Of a DNA stretch of 64,000 bases, positions 27,815-36,289 are shown piece by piece; the first letter of the stretch is position 1, and each line of letters begins with the position of its first letter. The notes below the pieces were generated by a model. The model saw only the letters and a program-made list of their open reading frames with translations. It did no database searches and was not told where the DNA came from. The position numbers and the translations under genes are program-made. The DNA comes from Lysobacter arseniciresistens ZS79 (GTDB lineage: Bacteria; Pseudomonadota; Gammaproteobacteria; Xanthomonadales; Xanthomonadaceae): the NCBI RefSeq assembly GCF_000768335.1, contig NZ_AVPT01000005.1, positions 1 through 64,000 of the forward strand. The letters are read 5' to 3'.

Positions 27815-28356
27815 CCACGTCCACCATCCGTTTCACCGCCAGACTCCACCGCCCCGCCCGGCCGGAGAAGGGCGGCACGTGGAGCTTCCTGGTCCTGCCG
27901 AAGTCGGCCAGCGCGAGGCTGCCGACGCGCTCGATGACCAGCGTGGAGGGCACGCTCAACGACCAGCCCTTCGCCGCCACGCTGGAGCCGGACGGCAACG
28001 GCAGCCACTGGCTGAAGGTGAGCCGCGAGTTGCGCGGCAAGGCCGGCGCCGAGCCGGGCGACGAGGTCGCGCTGGCGATCCGCCCGGCCGCGGAGGAGCC
28101 CGAACCCGAGGTGCCGGCCGACGTGCGCAAGGCGCTGGCCGCCGCGCCGGCCGCGAAGGCGACGTGGGACGACATCACCCCGGTGGCGCGCCGCGACTGG
28201 GTTCACTGGGTCACTTCGGGCAAGCGCGAGGAGACCCGCGTACGCCGCATCGAGGTGGCCTGCGACAAGCTCGGCAAGGGCCAGCGCCGCGCCTGCTGTT
28301 TCGACCGCTCGGGGATGTACAGCAAGAGCCTGTCGGCGCCGGAAGCGGCCGACTAG
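27811..28356 (+). CDS. DUF1905/YdeI-OmdA family protein
   Basis: The 181-residue protein combines a DUF1905 beta-barrel domain (IRFTARLHRP…GGTWSFLVLPKSASARLP, about residues 1–90) with a YdeI/OmdA-type C-terminal helix region. The latter reads PADVRKALAAAPAAKATWDDITPVARRDWVHW and carries the typical TSGKREETRVRRIE segment. YdeI relatives are linked to resistance to cationic peptides, but mechanism is unknown. The gene is translationally coupled to the VOC gene and converges with the photolyase gene (4-bp overlap). Confidence 0.85.
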   Translation: MTTSTIRFTARLHRPARPEKGGTWSFLVLPKSASARLPTRSMTSVEGTLNDQPFAATLEPDGNGSHWLKVSRELRGKAGAEPGDEVALAIRPAAEEPEPEVPADVRKALAAAPAAKATWDDITPVARRDWVHWVTSGKREETRVRRIEVACDKLGKGQRRACCFDRSGMYSKSLSAPEAAD

Positions 28357-29762
28357 ATGGGTTTCAACCGCGCCAGCGCGTCCAGCGCGCCGCGCCGCCC
28401 CTCCGCGAGGTCCACCACCGGCTGCGGCGGGTAGCGGCCGATGTCGCCCAGCGCGCGCGGAACTTCCCAAGGCGCATGGCGCGCCGCCGCCGGCACGCCG
28501 CGCAGCTCCGGCACCCACTGCGCGATGTAGGCGCCGTCGGGGTCGAACCTGCGTGCCTGCAGCACCGGATTGAACACGCGGAAGTACGGCGCGGCATCGA
28601 CGCCGGTACCGGCCACCCACTGCCAGCCCAGCGTATTGTTGGCGAGGTCGGCATCCACCAGCCGGTCCCAGAACCAGCGCGCGCCGTGGTGCCAGTGCAC
28701 GCGCAGGTGCTTGGTCAGGTAGCTGGCGACCACCATCCGCACGCGGTTGTGGATCCAGCCGGTGGCCGTGAGCTGGCGCATGCCGGCATCGACGATCGGT
28801 ACGCCGGTGCGCCCGAACTTCCACGCGCGCAATGTGTCGGGGTCCGGCTCGGCCCAGTCGAAATCATCGAAGCGCGGGTTGAAGTTGGCGTCGGTGGTGT
28901 GGGGGAAGTGGTGCAGCACGTGGTGCGCGAACTCGCGCCAGCCCAGTTCGCGCACGTAGGCGAAGCGCTGGTCGGCCGGTTCGATCGACGCCAGCTCGGC
29001 GACCACGCGCCACGGTGCGATCTCGCCGAAATGCAGGTGCGGCGACAGCCCCGAGGTGAGCGGCTGGTCGGGGCGGTCGCGGCCATCGCGGTAGTCGTGC
29101 AGCGCACGCTGGGCAAACGTGCCGAGGGCGTCGGCGGCGCCCTGTTCGCCGGGCCTCCAGGCGTCCCAGAACCCGGTGTCCCAGCGCGGATCGGGTTGCA
29201 GGCCGAGATGGCCAAGCAGCGCCTCCCCGGGCAGCCGCTCGAACGCGGGAAGCGACGGCGGGGCCTCGTTCAGCGTGTGCCGCGGCCAGGCGGCCAGCGC
29301 GGCTTTCCAGAACGGGGTGAATACACGGAACGGGGCGTCGTTGCGCGTCGCCACCTGCCAGGGTTCGAACAGCAGGCTTCCGTTGTGGGCCTCGGCACGC
29401 AGGCCGCCGCGGTGCAGGGTGCGCCGGATCGCGGCGTCGCGCTCATCCACGCAAGGCTCGTGCCGGCGATGCCAGAAGACGGCGGCGGCGCCGGTGGCGG
29501 CGGCGATGGCCTGCAGCGTCTGGAGGCTGTCACCGGCGAACACGTGAAGACGCGAACCCCGCGACCGCAGGTCCGCGTCCAGCGCCGCCAGTGACCGGTG
29601 CCGCCATGCGTCCGATGCCGCGCCGGGCTTCCACGCCCCTTCTTCATGCGGGGCGTGGATGTAGACCGGCAGCGGTGCCATGCCGGACTTGAGCGCGGCC
29701 TGCAAGGCCGGGTGGTCTCGCAACCGCAGGTCGTTGCGGAACCAGACGATGGCAGGCGTCAC
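28353..29762 (-). CDS. phrB: Deoxyribodipyrimidine photolyase (cryptochrome/photolyase family)
   Basis: The 469-residue protein repairs cyclobutane pyrimidine dimers using blue light. The N-terminal alpha/beta antenna domain begins VTPAIVWFRNDLRLRDHPAL (GTG start), and the C-terminal FAD domain carries ANNTLGWQWVAGTGVDAAPY and the TGWIHNRVRMVVASYL helix. Length and key segments match class I CPD photolyases. Its proximity to the CarH-like regulator, through two other minus-strand genes, suggests light-dependent expression, but no operator is seen directly upstream. Confidence 0.95.
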   Translation of the reverse strand: MTPAIVWFRNDLRLRDHPALQAALKSGMAPLPVYIHAPHEEGAWKPGAASDAWRHRSLAALDADLRSRGSRLHVFAGDSLQTLQAIAAATGAAAVFWHRRHEPCVDERDAAIRRTLHRGGLRAEAHNGSLLFEPWQVATRNDAPFRVFTPFWKAALAAWPRHTLNEAPPSLPAFERLPGEALLGHLGLQPDPRWDTGFWDAWRPGEQGAADALGTFAQRALHDYRDGRDRPDQPLTSGLSPHLHFGEIAPWRVVAELASIEPADQRFAYVRELGWREFAHHVLHHFPHTTDANFNPRFDDFDWAEPDPDTLRAWKFGRTGVPIVDAGMRQLTATGWIHNRVRMVVASYLTKHLRVHWHHGARWFWDRLVDADLANNTLGWQWVAGTGVDAAPYFRVFNPVLQARRFDPDGAYIAQWVPELRGVPAAARHAPWEVPRALGDIGRYPPQPVVDLAEGRRGALDALARLKPI

Positions 29763-29792
29763 CGGATCACCGATACGGGGGCCGGGCGCGCA

Positions 29793-30020
29793 TCAGCGGC
29801 GGACTTCGGCACGCGACGGCGCGGCGGTACCGCCACTGAGCAGCGGGACGATCTGGTACAGCGCCGACAGGCCGGCCAGGATGTAGACGACGCGCGCCAG
29901 CAGGGCGTCCTGCCCGCCGAAGATCGCGGCGACGAGGTCGAACTGGGCGATGCCGACCAGCCCCCAGTTGATGCCGCCGACGATGACGAGCACGAGGGTG
30001 ATGACGTTGAGCGTTTTCAT
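29793..30020 (-). CDS. DUF378 small membrane protein
   Basis: The 75-residue protein has two hydrophobic helices and the DUF378 pattern MKTLNVITLVLVIVGGINWGL…IFGGQDALLARVVYILAGLSALY. Such proteins are of unknown function and often stress- or envelope-linked. GGAGACCCACC precedes the ATG. It lies between the photolyase and fasciclin genes on the same strand, 30 bp before the photolyase start, so it probably shares a transcript with the photolyase. Confidence 0.85.
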   Translation of the reverse strand: MKTLNVITLVLVIVGGINWGLVGIAQFDLVAAIFGGQDALLARVVYILAGLSALYQIVPLLSGGTAAPSRAEVRR

Positions 30021-30059
30021 GGTGGGTCTCCGGTGAAGGGTTGCAAGGGGGTACAGGTG

Positions 30060-30090
30060 CGCAGCCCGCCGAGGAGCGCGGCGGGCTGCG
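30060..30090 (-). terminator. Strong hairpin downstream of the fasciclin gene
   Basis: A 12-bp perfect stem (CGCAGCCCGCCG and its complement) with a 7-nt loop lies between the fasciclin and DUF378 genes. There is no T-run after it, so termination is likely but not certain; it could also stabilise an mRNA end. Confidence 0.45.
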
Positions 30091-30154
30091 CGGCGACGGT
30101 CCGGCCGGCGATGGGTATCGAAGGGGTGGCCGGCCCGTGCGCGAGGCGTGGGCG

Positions 30155-30685
30155 TCAGCCGCCCGGCATCAGGACCTTGTCGATCACGTGGATGACGCCG
30201 TTGGTGGCCTTGACGTCGGCCATCACCACGTTGGCACCGTCGACCATCACCGCGCCGTCGGCGGCGACGATGTCCACCGCATCGCCGTTGACGGTGGTGG
30301 CCTCGTCCAGCCCGCCGACGCGGCTGGCGGGGTAGCGGCCGGGGACCACGTGGTAGGTCAGGATCGCGACCAGCTTGTCCTTGTTCGCGGGCTTGAGCAG
30401 CTCTTCGACGGTGCCGGCGGGCAGCGCCGCGAAGGCCTCGTCGGTCGGCGCGAACACGGTGAACGGACCGTTGCCCTTCAGCGTGTCGACCAGCCCGGCG
30501 GCGGTCAGCGCCGCGGCGAGGGTGTTGAACTGGCCGGCGGCAACGGCGGTGTCGACGATGTCGCCCTTGGCCTGGGCGGCCTTGGCATGGTCGCCCTCAT
30601 GGTGGCCGGCGTGGGCCAGCGGCACGGCGAGCCCGAGTGCCAGTGCGACGACGAGGGTGCGGAGGGATGCATTGCGGTGGTTCAT
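30155..30685 (-). CDS. Secreted fasciclin-domain protein
   Basis: The 176-residue protein has a signal peptide ([19 protein letters not shown]) and one fasciclin (FAS1) domain. The domain shows the H1 motif [20 protein letters not shown] and the H2-end [18 protein letters not shown]1 proteins are cell-surface or periplasmic adhesion-type proteins; in bacteria some respond to light or oxidative stress. The gene is transcribed divergently from the CarH-like regulator, and its promoter region holds the TTGTAC boxes. Confidence 0.92.
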   Translation of the reverse strand: MNHRNASLRTLVVALALGLAVPLAHAGHHEGDHAKAAQAKGDIVDTAVAAGQFNTLAAALTAAGLVDTLKGNGPFTVFAPTDEAFAALPAGTVEELLKPANKDKLVAILTYHVVPGRYPASRVGGLDEATTVNGDAVDIVAADGAVMVDGANVVMADVKATNGVIHVIDKVLMPGG

Positions 30686-30741
30686 GGCGGCGTGCCTGTT
30701 GGGAGGGACGGCGCCAGCTTTGCCCGGCTCCCGTTAGCCGT

Positions 30742-30774
30742 TTGTACAAACTGTAGTTGTACGCTTGTTGTACA
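30742..30774. promoter_or_regulatory. Candidate CarH/LitR operator with three TTGTAC boxes
   Basis: TTGTAC occurs at 30742–30747 (as palindromic TTGTACAA), 30757–30762 and 30768–30773. The second and third are exactly 11 bp apart, the spacing of CarH direct repeats, whose core is nTnTACA in published sites. The first is 15 bp upstream of the second. The boxes lie 10–42 bp before the regulator start and inside the divergent intergenic region with the fasciclin gene, where they would block both promoters. Confidence 0.6.
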
Positions 30775-30783
30775 TTGCTTCGC

Positions 30784-31683
30784 ATGTTCCCCGTCAAGGC
30801 CGCCGCCGAACTGAGCGGGCTCACTCCCGAAACCCTGCGTGCGTGGGAGCGCCGCCATGCCGCGGTGGTGCCGCACCGCGACGGCAAGGGGCGCCGAATG
30901 TACGACGCCGCGATGATCGAGCGGCTGGCCCGGCTGCACCGGTTGACCGGCCGCGGCCATCCGATCCGCGACCTCGCAGGGCTCGACGACGCCGCGCTCG
31001 ACGACCTGCTGGAGGAAAGCCGCCAGACCGGCTACGGCGGCGTGGAGGAGCTGCCGGCACGGATGCTCGACGCCATCGCCGACTACCAGGTCGACGTGTT
31101 CGACCGCGACCTGTCGGTGGCGATCGCGACGCTGCCGGTGTCGGTACTGGTCGCGCGCGTGGTCGCCCCGCTGCTGCGCGAGGTCGGCGTGCGCTGGGCC
31201 GACGGACGGCTGGCGATCGCGCAGGAGCGGCTGGTCAGCAGCCTGCTGCGGGCCCGGCTGCTGTCGGTGCTGAACCAGCACCCGCGCGGGCACGAGCCGC
31301 GGGTGCTGTTCGCCACCCTACCCGGCGAGCCGCACGAGCTCGGGCTGCTCGGCGCGGCGCTGCACGCGCACGAGGCGGGGCTGCCGGTGCTGTACCTGGG
31401 CACCGGGCTGCCGTCGGCGGAGCTGGCGCGGGTCGCCACCCGGCTGGGCGCGGCCGCGGTGGCAATCAGCTCGGTCGACCCTGGCCAGGCGCGGGAGGCG
31501 CTGGCCGGGTTGCGCGAGCTCGACGGCCTGCTGCCGCCGGGGATGCCGGTCTGGGTCGGCGGTGCCAACGCGCGTTACCTGGCCGAGGCACTCGGGCTTG
31601 CCCGGGTCGCGGCGGTCACCGACCCGGGTGCGTTGGGTGCGCTCGGCCGTCGCCTGCAAAAAGCACGCACCTCGCGTAAATGA
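30784..31683 (+). CDS. MerR-family B12-dependent light regulator (CarH/LitR-like)
   Basis: The 299-residue protein has an N-terminal MerR helix (FPVKAAAELSGLTPETLRAW, then ERRHAAVVPHRDGKGRRMYD). A B12-binding-2 helical cap follows (about residues 90–165), then a cobalamin-binding Rossmann domain with E182-P-H184-E-L-G187 and WVGGANARY. CarH-type tetramers with adenosylcobalamin repress in the dark and fall apart in light. The capping motif Wx9EH here is W138…E148-R149, so the His is replaced by Arg, and no His follows the Trp. The ATG at 30784 has no Shine-Dalgarno; a leaderless mRNA is possible. A TTG at 30757 would bury the operator in the gene. Confidence 0.85.
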   Translation: MFPVKAAAELSGLTPETLRAWERRHAAVVPHRDGKGRRMYDAAMIERLARLHRLTGRGHPIRDLAGLDDAALDDLLEESRQTGYGGVEELPARMLDAIADYQVDVFDRDLSVAIATLPVSVLVARVVAPLLREVGVRWADGRLAIAQERLVSSLLRARLLSVLNQHPRGHEPRVLFATLPGEPHELGLLGAALHAHEAGLPVLYLGTGLPSAELARVATRLGAAAVAISSVDPGQAREALAGLRELDGLLPPGMPVWVGGANARYLAEALGLARVAAVTDPGALGALGRRLQKARTSRK

Positions 31684-31738
31684 CGCCGTCTTGCCGCCGC
31701 GCCCGCCACGCTGGCGGAAACCCCTACCTCCCAAGACC

Positions 31739-32242
31739 ATGCCCATGACAGCTCACGACCGCGCCCGTGCCTTCAAGGGCCTCATCGTCTGGCTGCTGGT
31801 GACATTCGTCGCCGCCGGCATCGGCAGTGCCGCCTCGATGCGGGCCGGCGACTTCTACCAGCAACTGGTACGGCCCGGCTGGGCGCCGCCGGCCGACGTG
31901 TTCGGTCCGGTCTGGACCGTGCTGTACGTGCTGATGGCGATCGCCGCGTGGCTGGTCTGGCGCCGCGCCGGCAGCTTTGCCGCGGCGCGCACGGCGTTGA
32001 CGCTGTACCTGGCGCAGCTGGTGGTCAACGCGCTGTGGAGCTGGCTGTTCTTCGGCTGGCACATGGGAGGCGCCGCGCTGGCCGACCTGGTGCTGATGTG
32101 GGTGCTGGTCGGCGCCACGGTGATGGCGTTCTGGCAGATCCGCCCGCTGGCCGGTGCGCTGCTGTTGCCCTACTGGGCGTGGGTGACGTTCGCCGGCGCG
32201 CTCAACTACGCGACCTGGCAGTTGAACCCGCAGCTTCTGTGA
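31739..32242 (+). CDS. tspO: TspO/MBR family tetrapyrrole-binding membrane protein
   Basis: The 167-residue protein has five transmembrane helices and the TspO signature QQLVRPGWAPPADVFGPVWT, plus VNALWSWLFFGWHMGGAAL and the C-terminal ALNYATWQLNP. TspO proteins bind porphyrins or other tetrapyrroles and in bacteria link light or oxygen to stress responses. It follows the CarH-like gene by 55 bp on the same strand, so light-regulated co-expression is plausible. The first in-frame ATG is chosen; another start two codons later is possible. Confidence 0.93.
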   Translation: MPMTAHDRARAFKGLIVWLLVTFVAAGIGSAASMRAGDFYQQLVRPGWAPPADVFGPVWTVLYVLMAIAAWLVWRRAGSFAAARTALTLYLAQLVVNALWSWLFFGWHMGGAALADLVLMWVLVGATVMAFWQIRPLAGALLLPYWAWVTFAGALNYATWQLNPQLL

Positions 32243-32320
32243 ACGGTTAAGGTTTCCGGCCGGACCGCCGTTAACGCCCGTATCGACAGCATCCACGCCA
32301 ATGCCGACACGCCACCGTCG

Positions 32321-34255
32321 ATGCGCCGACGCATCGGGGCGGCGATGTGCGCGCTGCTGGCGGCTTTCCTGGCCCTGCCCGGCCAGGCCCACGAGAACGT
32401 GCCGGGCCAGCCGCCGGTGCACCCGGAGATCACCCCGGCCCAAGCCGCGTTCGACAAGCTGTTCTGGGACATCGACGACGGCGCCTTCCCGCTCGACTCC
32501 TACGCACAAACCTACGCCGTGCTGGCCAGGCTCGAGCAGGCGATCCCGCCGGGTGACGTGCACCGGCAACTGCAGTACCGCTATATGCACTGCCTGGTGG
32601 GCTTCAACCACGGCACCACCGGCGCGGTGGACTACGCCCGTGAAAGTGCCGAGGCGGCCCGCGCGGCCGGGGACGAGGCCTCCGAAGCCGCGCTGCGGGC
32701 CTGCCTGGGCATCCACCTCTCCAACAACGGCGATGCCGCGTCCGCGGCCGTGCAGTACGAACAGGCGGCGCAACTGGCCCGCCGTGGCCGCGACTTCAAC
32801 GTCGAGGGGGTCGCGCTGGTGCGGCGCGGCAACCTGCGGATGGACGCCGGCGACATCGCCGCTGGCCTGCAGGACCTACTGGATGCGCAGCAGGTGTTCG
32901 AGCGCGGCCAGGTCGCCTTCCAGGTCGATTTCAACCTGTTCGCGATCGCCCAGGCCTACCGCCGTCTGGGCGAGCTCGACCGCGCGCTGGAGTACATCAA
33001 CCGGGTGGTCGAGTTTGGCCAGGCACGCAGCGACGAGCTGGTGCTGGCTTCTGCATTGAACGAACGCGGCCGCATCCGCATGGCACGCGGCGAGTTCGAC
33101 CAGGCCGAGGCCGACCTGCGCCAGGCGCTGGTGTACGCCACCAACGAAGGTCGCCCGGCCAGCATCGGCTACATACGGCTGCAACTGGCCGAGCTGCAGA
33201 ACCGGCGCGGGCGTCCGCGCGACGCGCTGGACGAGTTGCAGGCCGCGCTCGTCGCCTACCGGCAGACCGGTGGCCCGCCGCCGCAGGACCTGCTCGATCT
33301 GCAGACCGGCATCGCCCGTTCCCGCCTCGGCCAGCACCGGTTGGCGCTGCAGTCACTCGGCCGCGCGCTGCCGGCGCTGCACGACGCCGGCGACCTGGCC
33401 AGCGTGATGGAGGCGCACCTGTGGCGCGCCGACAGCCGCGAAGCGCTGGGCGACGCCACCGGTGCGCTGGCCGACCTGCGCGCGTTCGCCCGGCTGCGCC
33501 GGGAGTCGGCCGGACGGGCGACCCACCAGCGCGTGCTCGCCATGAGCGAGGGGTTCGACGCGCGCTACACCGAGTTGCGCAACACCCGCCTGCGGGAGCA
33601 GCAGGCACGCGCCGAGCGACTGGCCGCGGCCGAACGACAGCGCAAACCCTGGCGGATCGCCTCGATCGCCCTGGGCGCGATGCTGGCGCTGGTGCTCGCA
33701 TGGCTGGCGCTGCGGCAGGCGCGTCGACTGCTGCGGCTGCGGGGCATGGTCTCGACCGACCCGCTGACCGGCGCGATCAACCGTCGCGAGGTGCAGTACC
33801 GGGTGGCCAAGCATCTCGCCGGTGGCGATGCGCAGCTGTGCGTCGTGCTGATCGACCTGGACCACTTCAAGCAGGTCAACGACCGCCACGGGCACGCCGC
33901 GGGGGACCAGGTGCTGGTGCGCGCGGTGGCGGCATGGCACGGCGTGCTGCGGGCCGGCGAGCGGCTGGCGCGGCTGGGTGGCGAGGAGTTCGTCGCGGTG
34001 CTGCCGGGGGCCGGGATCGACGCGGGCGCACAGGTGGCCCGGCGGTTGCTGGAGGCCACCCGCGCGATCGACCTGGGGGATGTCGCGCCGGGGCTCTCGA
34101 TCACCGCCAGCTTCGGCGTGGCCGCCGCGTTGCCGGGCGAGCGCACGCTGGAGGAAATCCTCGGCCGCGCCGATGCGGCGCTGTACCGGGCCAAGACCGC
34201 AGGCCGCGACCGCATCGAGATCGCCGATGGGCCCGCGCCGGAGGCCTCGCAGTGA
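32321..34255 (+). CDS. TPR-containing diguanylate cyclase 1 (periplasmic sensor)
   Basis: The 644-residue protein has a signal peptide (MCALLAAFLALPGQA) and an extracytoplasmic TPR-rich sensor part (about residues 30–420). One transmembrane helix follows (IALGAMLALVLAWLALRQA, about residues 448–465) and then a cytoplasmic GGDEF domain. The active-site signature is GGEEF at residues 553–557, so it should make c-di-GMP. The inhibitory I-site (RxxD) five residues before it reads R-A-G-E, so product inhibition may be lost. It overlaps a paralogue in a GTGA arrangement. Confidence 0.93.
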   Translation: MRRRIGAAMCALLAAFLALPGQAHENVPGQPPVHPEITPAQAAFDKLFWDIDDGAFPLDSYAQTYAVLARLEQAIPPGDVHRQLQYRYMHCLVGFNHGTTGAVDYARESAEAARAAGDEASEAALRACLGIHLSNNGDAASAAVQYEQAAQLARRGRDFNVEGVALVRRGNLRMDAGDIAAGLQDLLDAQQVFERGQVAFQVDFNLFAIAQAYRRLGELDRALEYINRVVEFGQARSDELVLASALNERGRIRMARGEFDQAEADLRQALVYATNEGRPASIGYIRLQLAELQNRRGRPRDALDELQAALVAYRQTGGPPPQDLLDLQTGIARSRLGQHRLALQSLGRALPALHDAGDLASVMEAHLWRADSREALGDATGALADLRAFARLRRESAGRATHQRVLAMSEGFDARYTELRNTRLREQQARAERLAAAERQRKPWRIASIALGAMLALVLAWLALRQARRLLRLRGMVSTDPLTGAINRREVQYRVAKHLAGGDAQLCVVLIDLDHFKQVNDRHGHAAGDQVLVRAVAAWHGVLRAGERLARLGGEEFVAVLPGAGIDAGAQVARRLLEATRAIDLGDVAPGLSITASFGVAAALPGERTLEEILGRADAALYRAKTAGRDRIEIADGPAPEASQ

Positions 34256-36195
34256 CGCCGCGGTTCCGCCTGCTGGCCGCGCTGCTGGCCGCCGCGTCGA
34301 TGGCGGCGACGGCGACGGCGAGTGTCGCGCCCGTCGCGTCGACAGCCCGGCCGCTCCTTCCTTCGCACGGCGACGCGGCGCAACCCGACGCCGACGCCTT
34401 CGACGCACTGGCCACCCGTCTCGAACGGGGCGCGTTGACGGCCGCCGCCCCCGAGCAGGCCCGCGACCAGCTGGCCCGGCTGCGGCGCCTGCTGCCGCCC
34501 GGCGACCCGCGGCGCGACCTGCGCTACCGCTACCTCGCCTGCGGAGCCGCTCCGGGCGATGCCGAGGCCACGATCGCGCTGGCGACCCGCGGGATCGCCG
34601 ATGCGCGTGCGCTGGAGGACGCCCACGCCCAGGTGCGGTTCCTCTACTGCCGGGCCGATGCCCGCGCGAGCGTGGCGCCACCCGACCAGACCCTGGGGGA
34701 CTGGGAGGCCGGCCTCGCCATGTCCCGTGCCAACCGCGACTGGCGGCTGGTGGCGGACGGACTGGTCGGCCGCGGCTACATGCGCTCGCTGGACGGCGAG
34801 CACGCCCGCGCGCTCAACGACTTCCTCACCGCGCAGCAGCTGTACCGCACCACCGGCCACGATGCGCTCGCCCGCGAGAACGCGCTCAACCTGGGCATCG
34901 CCTATCGCCGCATGGGTGATCTGGAGGAGGCCCGCACCCACGTTCAACAGGCGCTGGACGAGGCCACCCGGGGCGACGACTGGGGCACCCGCTTCAACGC
35001 GCTGCTGCAGCTGGGCTACCTGTACGAGGACCTCGGCCAGCTGTCACGCGCGCAGCAATCCTACGAACAGGCCCTCAACCTGGCCCCCCGCGAGCAGGCA
35101 CGCGCCCAGGCCGGTGCCGCACGGCTGGCATTGGCCGGGGTGCTGATTGCCCGCGGCCACCATGCAACGGCGCTGGAAGCGCTCGACCAGGCCGAGCGCG
35201 AACTGGCGGGGACCTCCGACACCGGTCGCTCCGGCCTGCTGCGGATGCGCCGCGGCCTGGCGCTGGCGGGCCTGGGCCGCAACGACGATGCCCTGCGCGA
35301 GTACGAAGCGGCCGAGCGCCTGATCCGGCAACAGGACAACGAGCGCTACCTGGCGATGCTGCTGCCGGCCCGCGCCGAAGCACTGGAGGCGTCCGGCCAG
35401 CCGGACCGCGCACTGGCCGAGTACCGCCGGTTCGTCCAGCTGGAGGGCACGTTGCTGGACGGGAGCGCGCGCCAGCGCGCCACGGCGATGCGCCACCGGT
35501 TCGACGCCCGCCGCCGCGAACTCGACACCCAGCGGCTGCTGGCCGACACCGAACTGCAGCGGCAGGAGCTCGATGCGCTGGTGCGGGCACGCCGCTGGCA
35601 ATGGCTCGCGCTGACGCTCGGCGCCGTGCTGGTACTGGTGCTGGCGGCGCGGTTGCTGCGGCAGCAGCTGCGGACCCGACGCCTGCGCTCGCTGGCGTCG
35701 ACCGACGCGCTGACCGGCGTCGCCAACCGCCGCGCGATCGACCACGCCGGCAATACGCTGTTCGCCGCCGCGCGTGACGGCGACACCGCGATGAGCGTGC
35801 TGATGTTGGACATCGACCGTTTCAAGCAGGTCAACGACGTGCACGGCCACCTCGCCGGCGACGAGGTGCTGCGCCGCGTCGTCGCCGCCTGCCAGGGCGC
35901 GCTGCGCAATTCCGACCGGCTGGGGCGTTTTGGCGGCGAGGAGTTCGTCGCGGTGCTGCCGGGCACGGAGGCGGCCCCGGCCGCGCAGGTCGCCGAGCGC
36001 TTGCGCCTGGCGGTCCAGGCGATCGACCTGGACGACGTCGCCCCCGGGCTGCGGGCCACGGCCAGCGTCGGCCTGGCCACGCTGCGGGCCGATGATGGCG
36101 GTTTCAACGCGCTGGTCGAGCGCGCCGACCGGGCGCTGTACCGGGCCAAGGCCGGCGGTCGCAACCGGGTGGAGCGCGACAACCCGCCGGGCTGA
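34252..36195 (+). CDS. TPR-containing diguanylate cyclase 2 (periplasmic sensor)
   Basis: The 647-residue paralogue of the preceding gene starts with GTG, overlapping its stop. It has a signal peptide (LLAALLAAASMAATATA), TPR-like helices (LGIAYRRMGDLEEARTHVQQ, LGYLYEDLGQLSRAQQSYEQ), one membrane helix (LALTLGAVLVLVLAARLL) and a GGDEF domain. The active site is GGEEF at residues 561–565. Here the I-site reads R-N-S-D and is intact, so this cyclase can be product-inhibited. The two genes arose by duplication and are co-transcribed. Confidence 0.93.
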   Translation: MTPRFRLLAALLAAASMAATATASVAPVASTARPLLPSHGDAAQPDADAFDALATRLERGALTAAAPEQARDQLARLRRLLPPGDPRRDLRYRYLACGAAPGDAEATIALATRGIADARALEDAHAQVRFLYCRADARASVAPPDQTLGDWEAGLAMSRANRDWRLVADGLVGRGYMRSLDGEHARALNDFLTAQQLYRTTGHDALARENALNLGIAYRRMGDLEEARTHVQQALDEATRGDDWGTRFNALLQLGYLYEDLGQLSRAQQSYEQALNLAPREQARAQAGAARLALAGVLIARGHHATALEALDQAERELAGTSDTGRSGLLRMRRGLALAGLGRNDDALREYEAAERLIRQQDNERYLAMLLPARAEALEASGQPDRALAEYRRFVQLEGTLLDGSARQRATAMRHRFDARRRELDTQRLLADTELQRQELDALVRARRWQWLALTLGAVLVLVLAARLLRQQLRTRRLRSLASTDALTGVANRRAIDHAGNTLFAAARDGDTAMSVLMLDIDRFKQVNDVHGHLAGDEVLRRVVAACQGALRNSDRLGRFGGEEFVAVLPGTEAAPAAQVAERLRLAVQAIDLDDVAPGLRATASVGLATLRADDGGFNALVERADRALYRAKAGGRNRVERDNPPG

Positions 36196-36225
36196 AAAAC
36201 CGCCGCGACGTGCCGTCGGGCGCCC

Positions 36226-36257
36226 CCAAAAAGAACGGCCGCCCCGGAGGCGGCCGT
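36226..36257 (-). terminator. Rho-independent terminator for the outer-membrane barrel gene
   Basis: Downstream of the minus-strand stop at 36290 a 9-bp stem (ACGGCCGCC/GGCGGCCGT) with a 5-nt loop is followed on the minus strand by TTCTTTTTGGG. It may also end the plus-strand cyclase transcript, though no T-run follows in that direction. Confidence 0.75.
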
Positions 36258-36289
36258 CCTGCAGCAACTACCGCTTGATCAGAAGCTGA

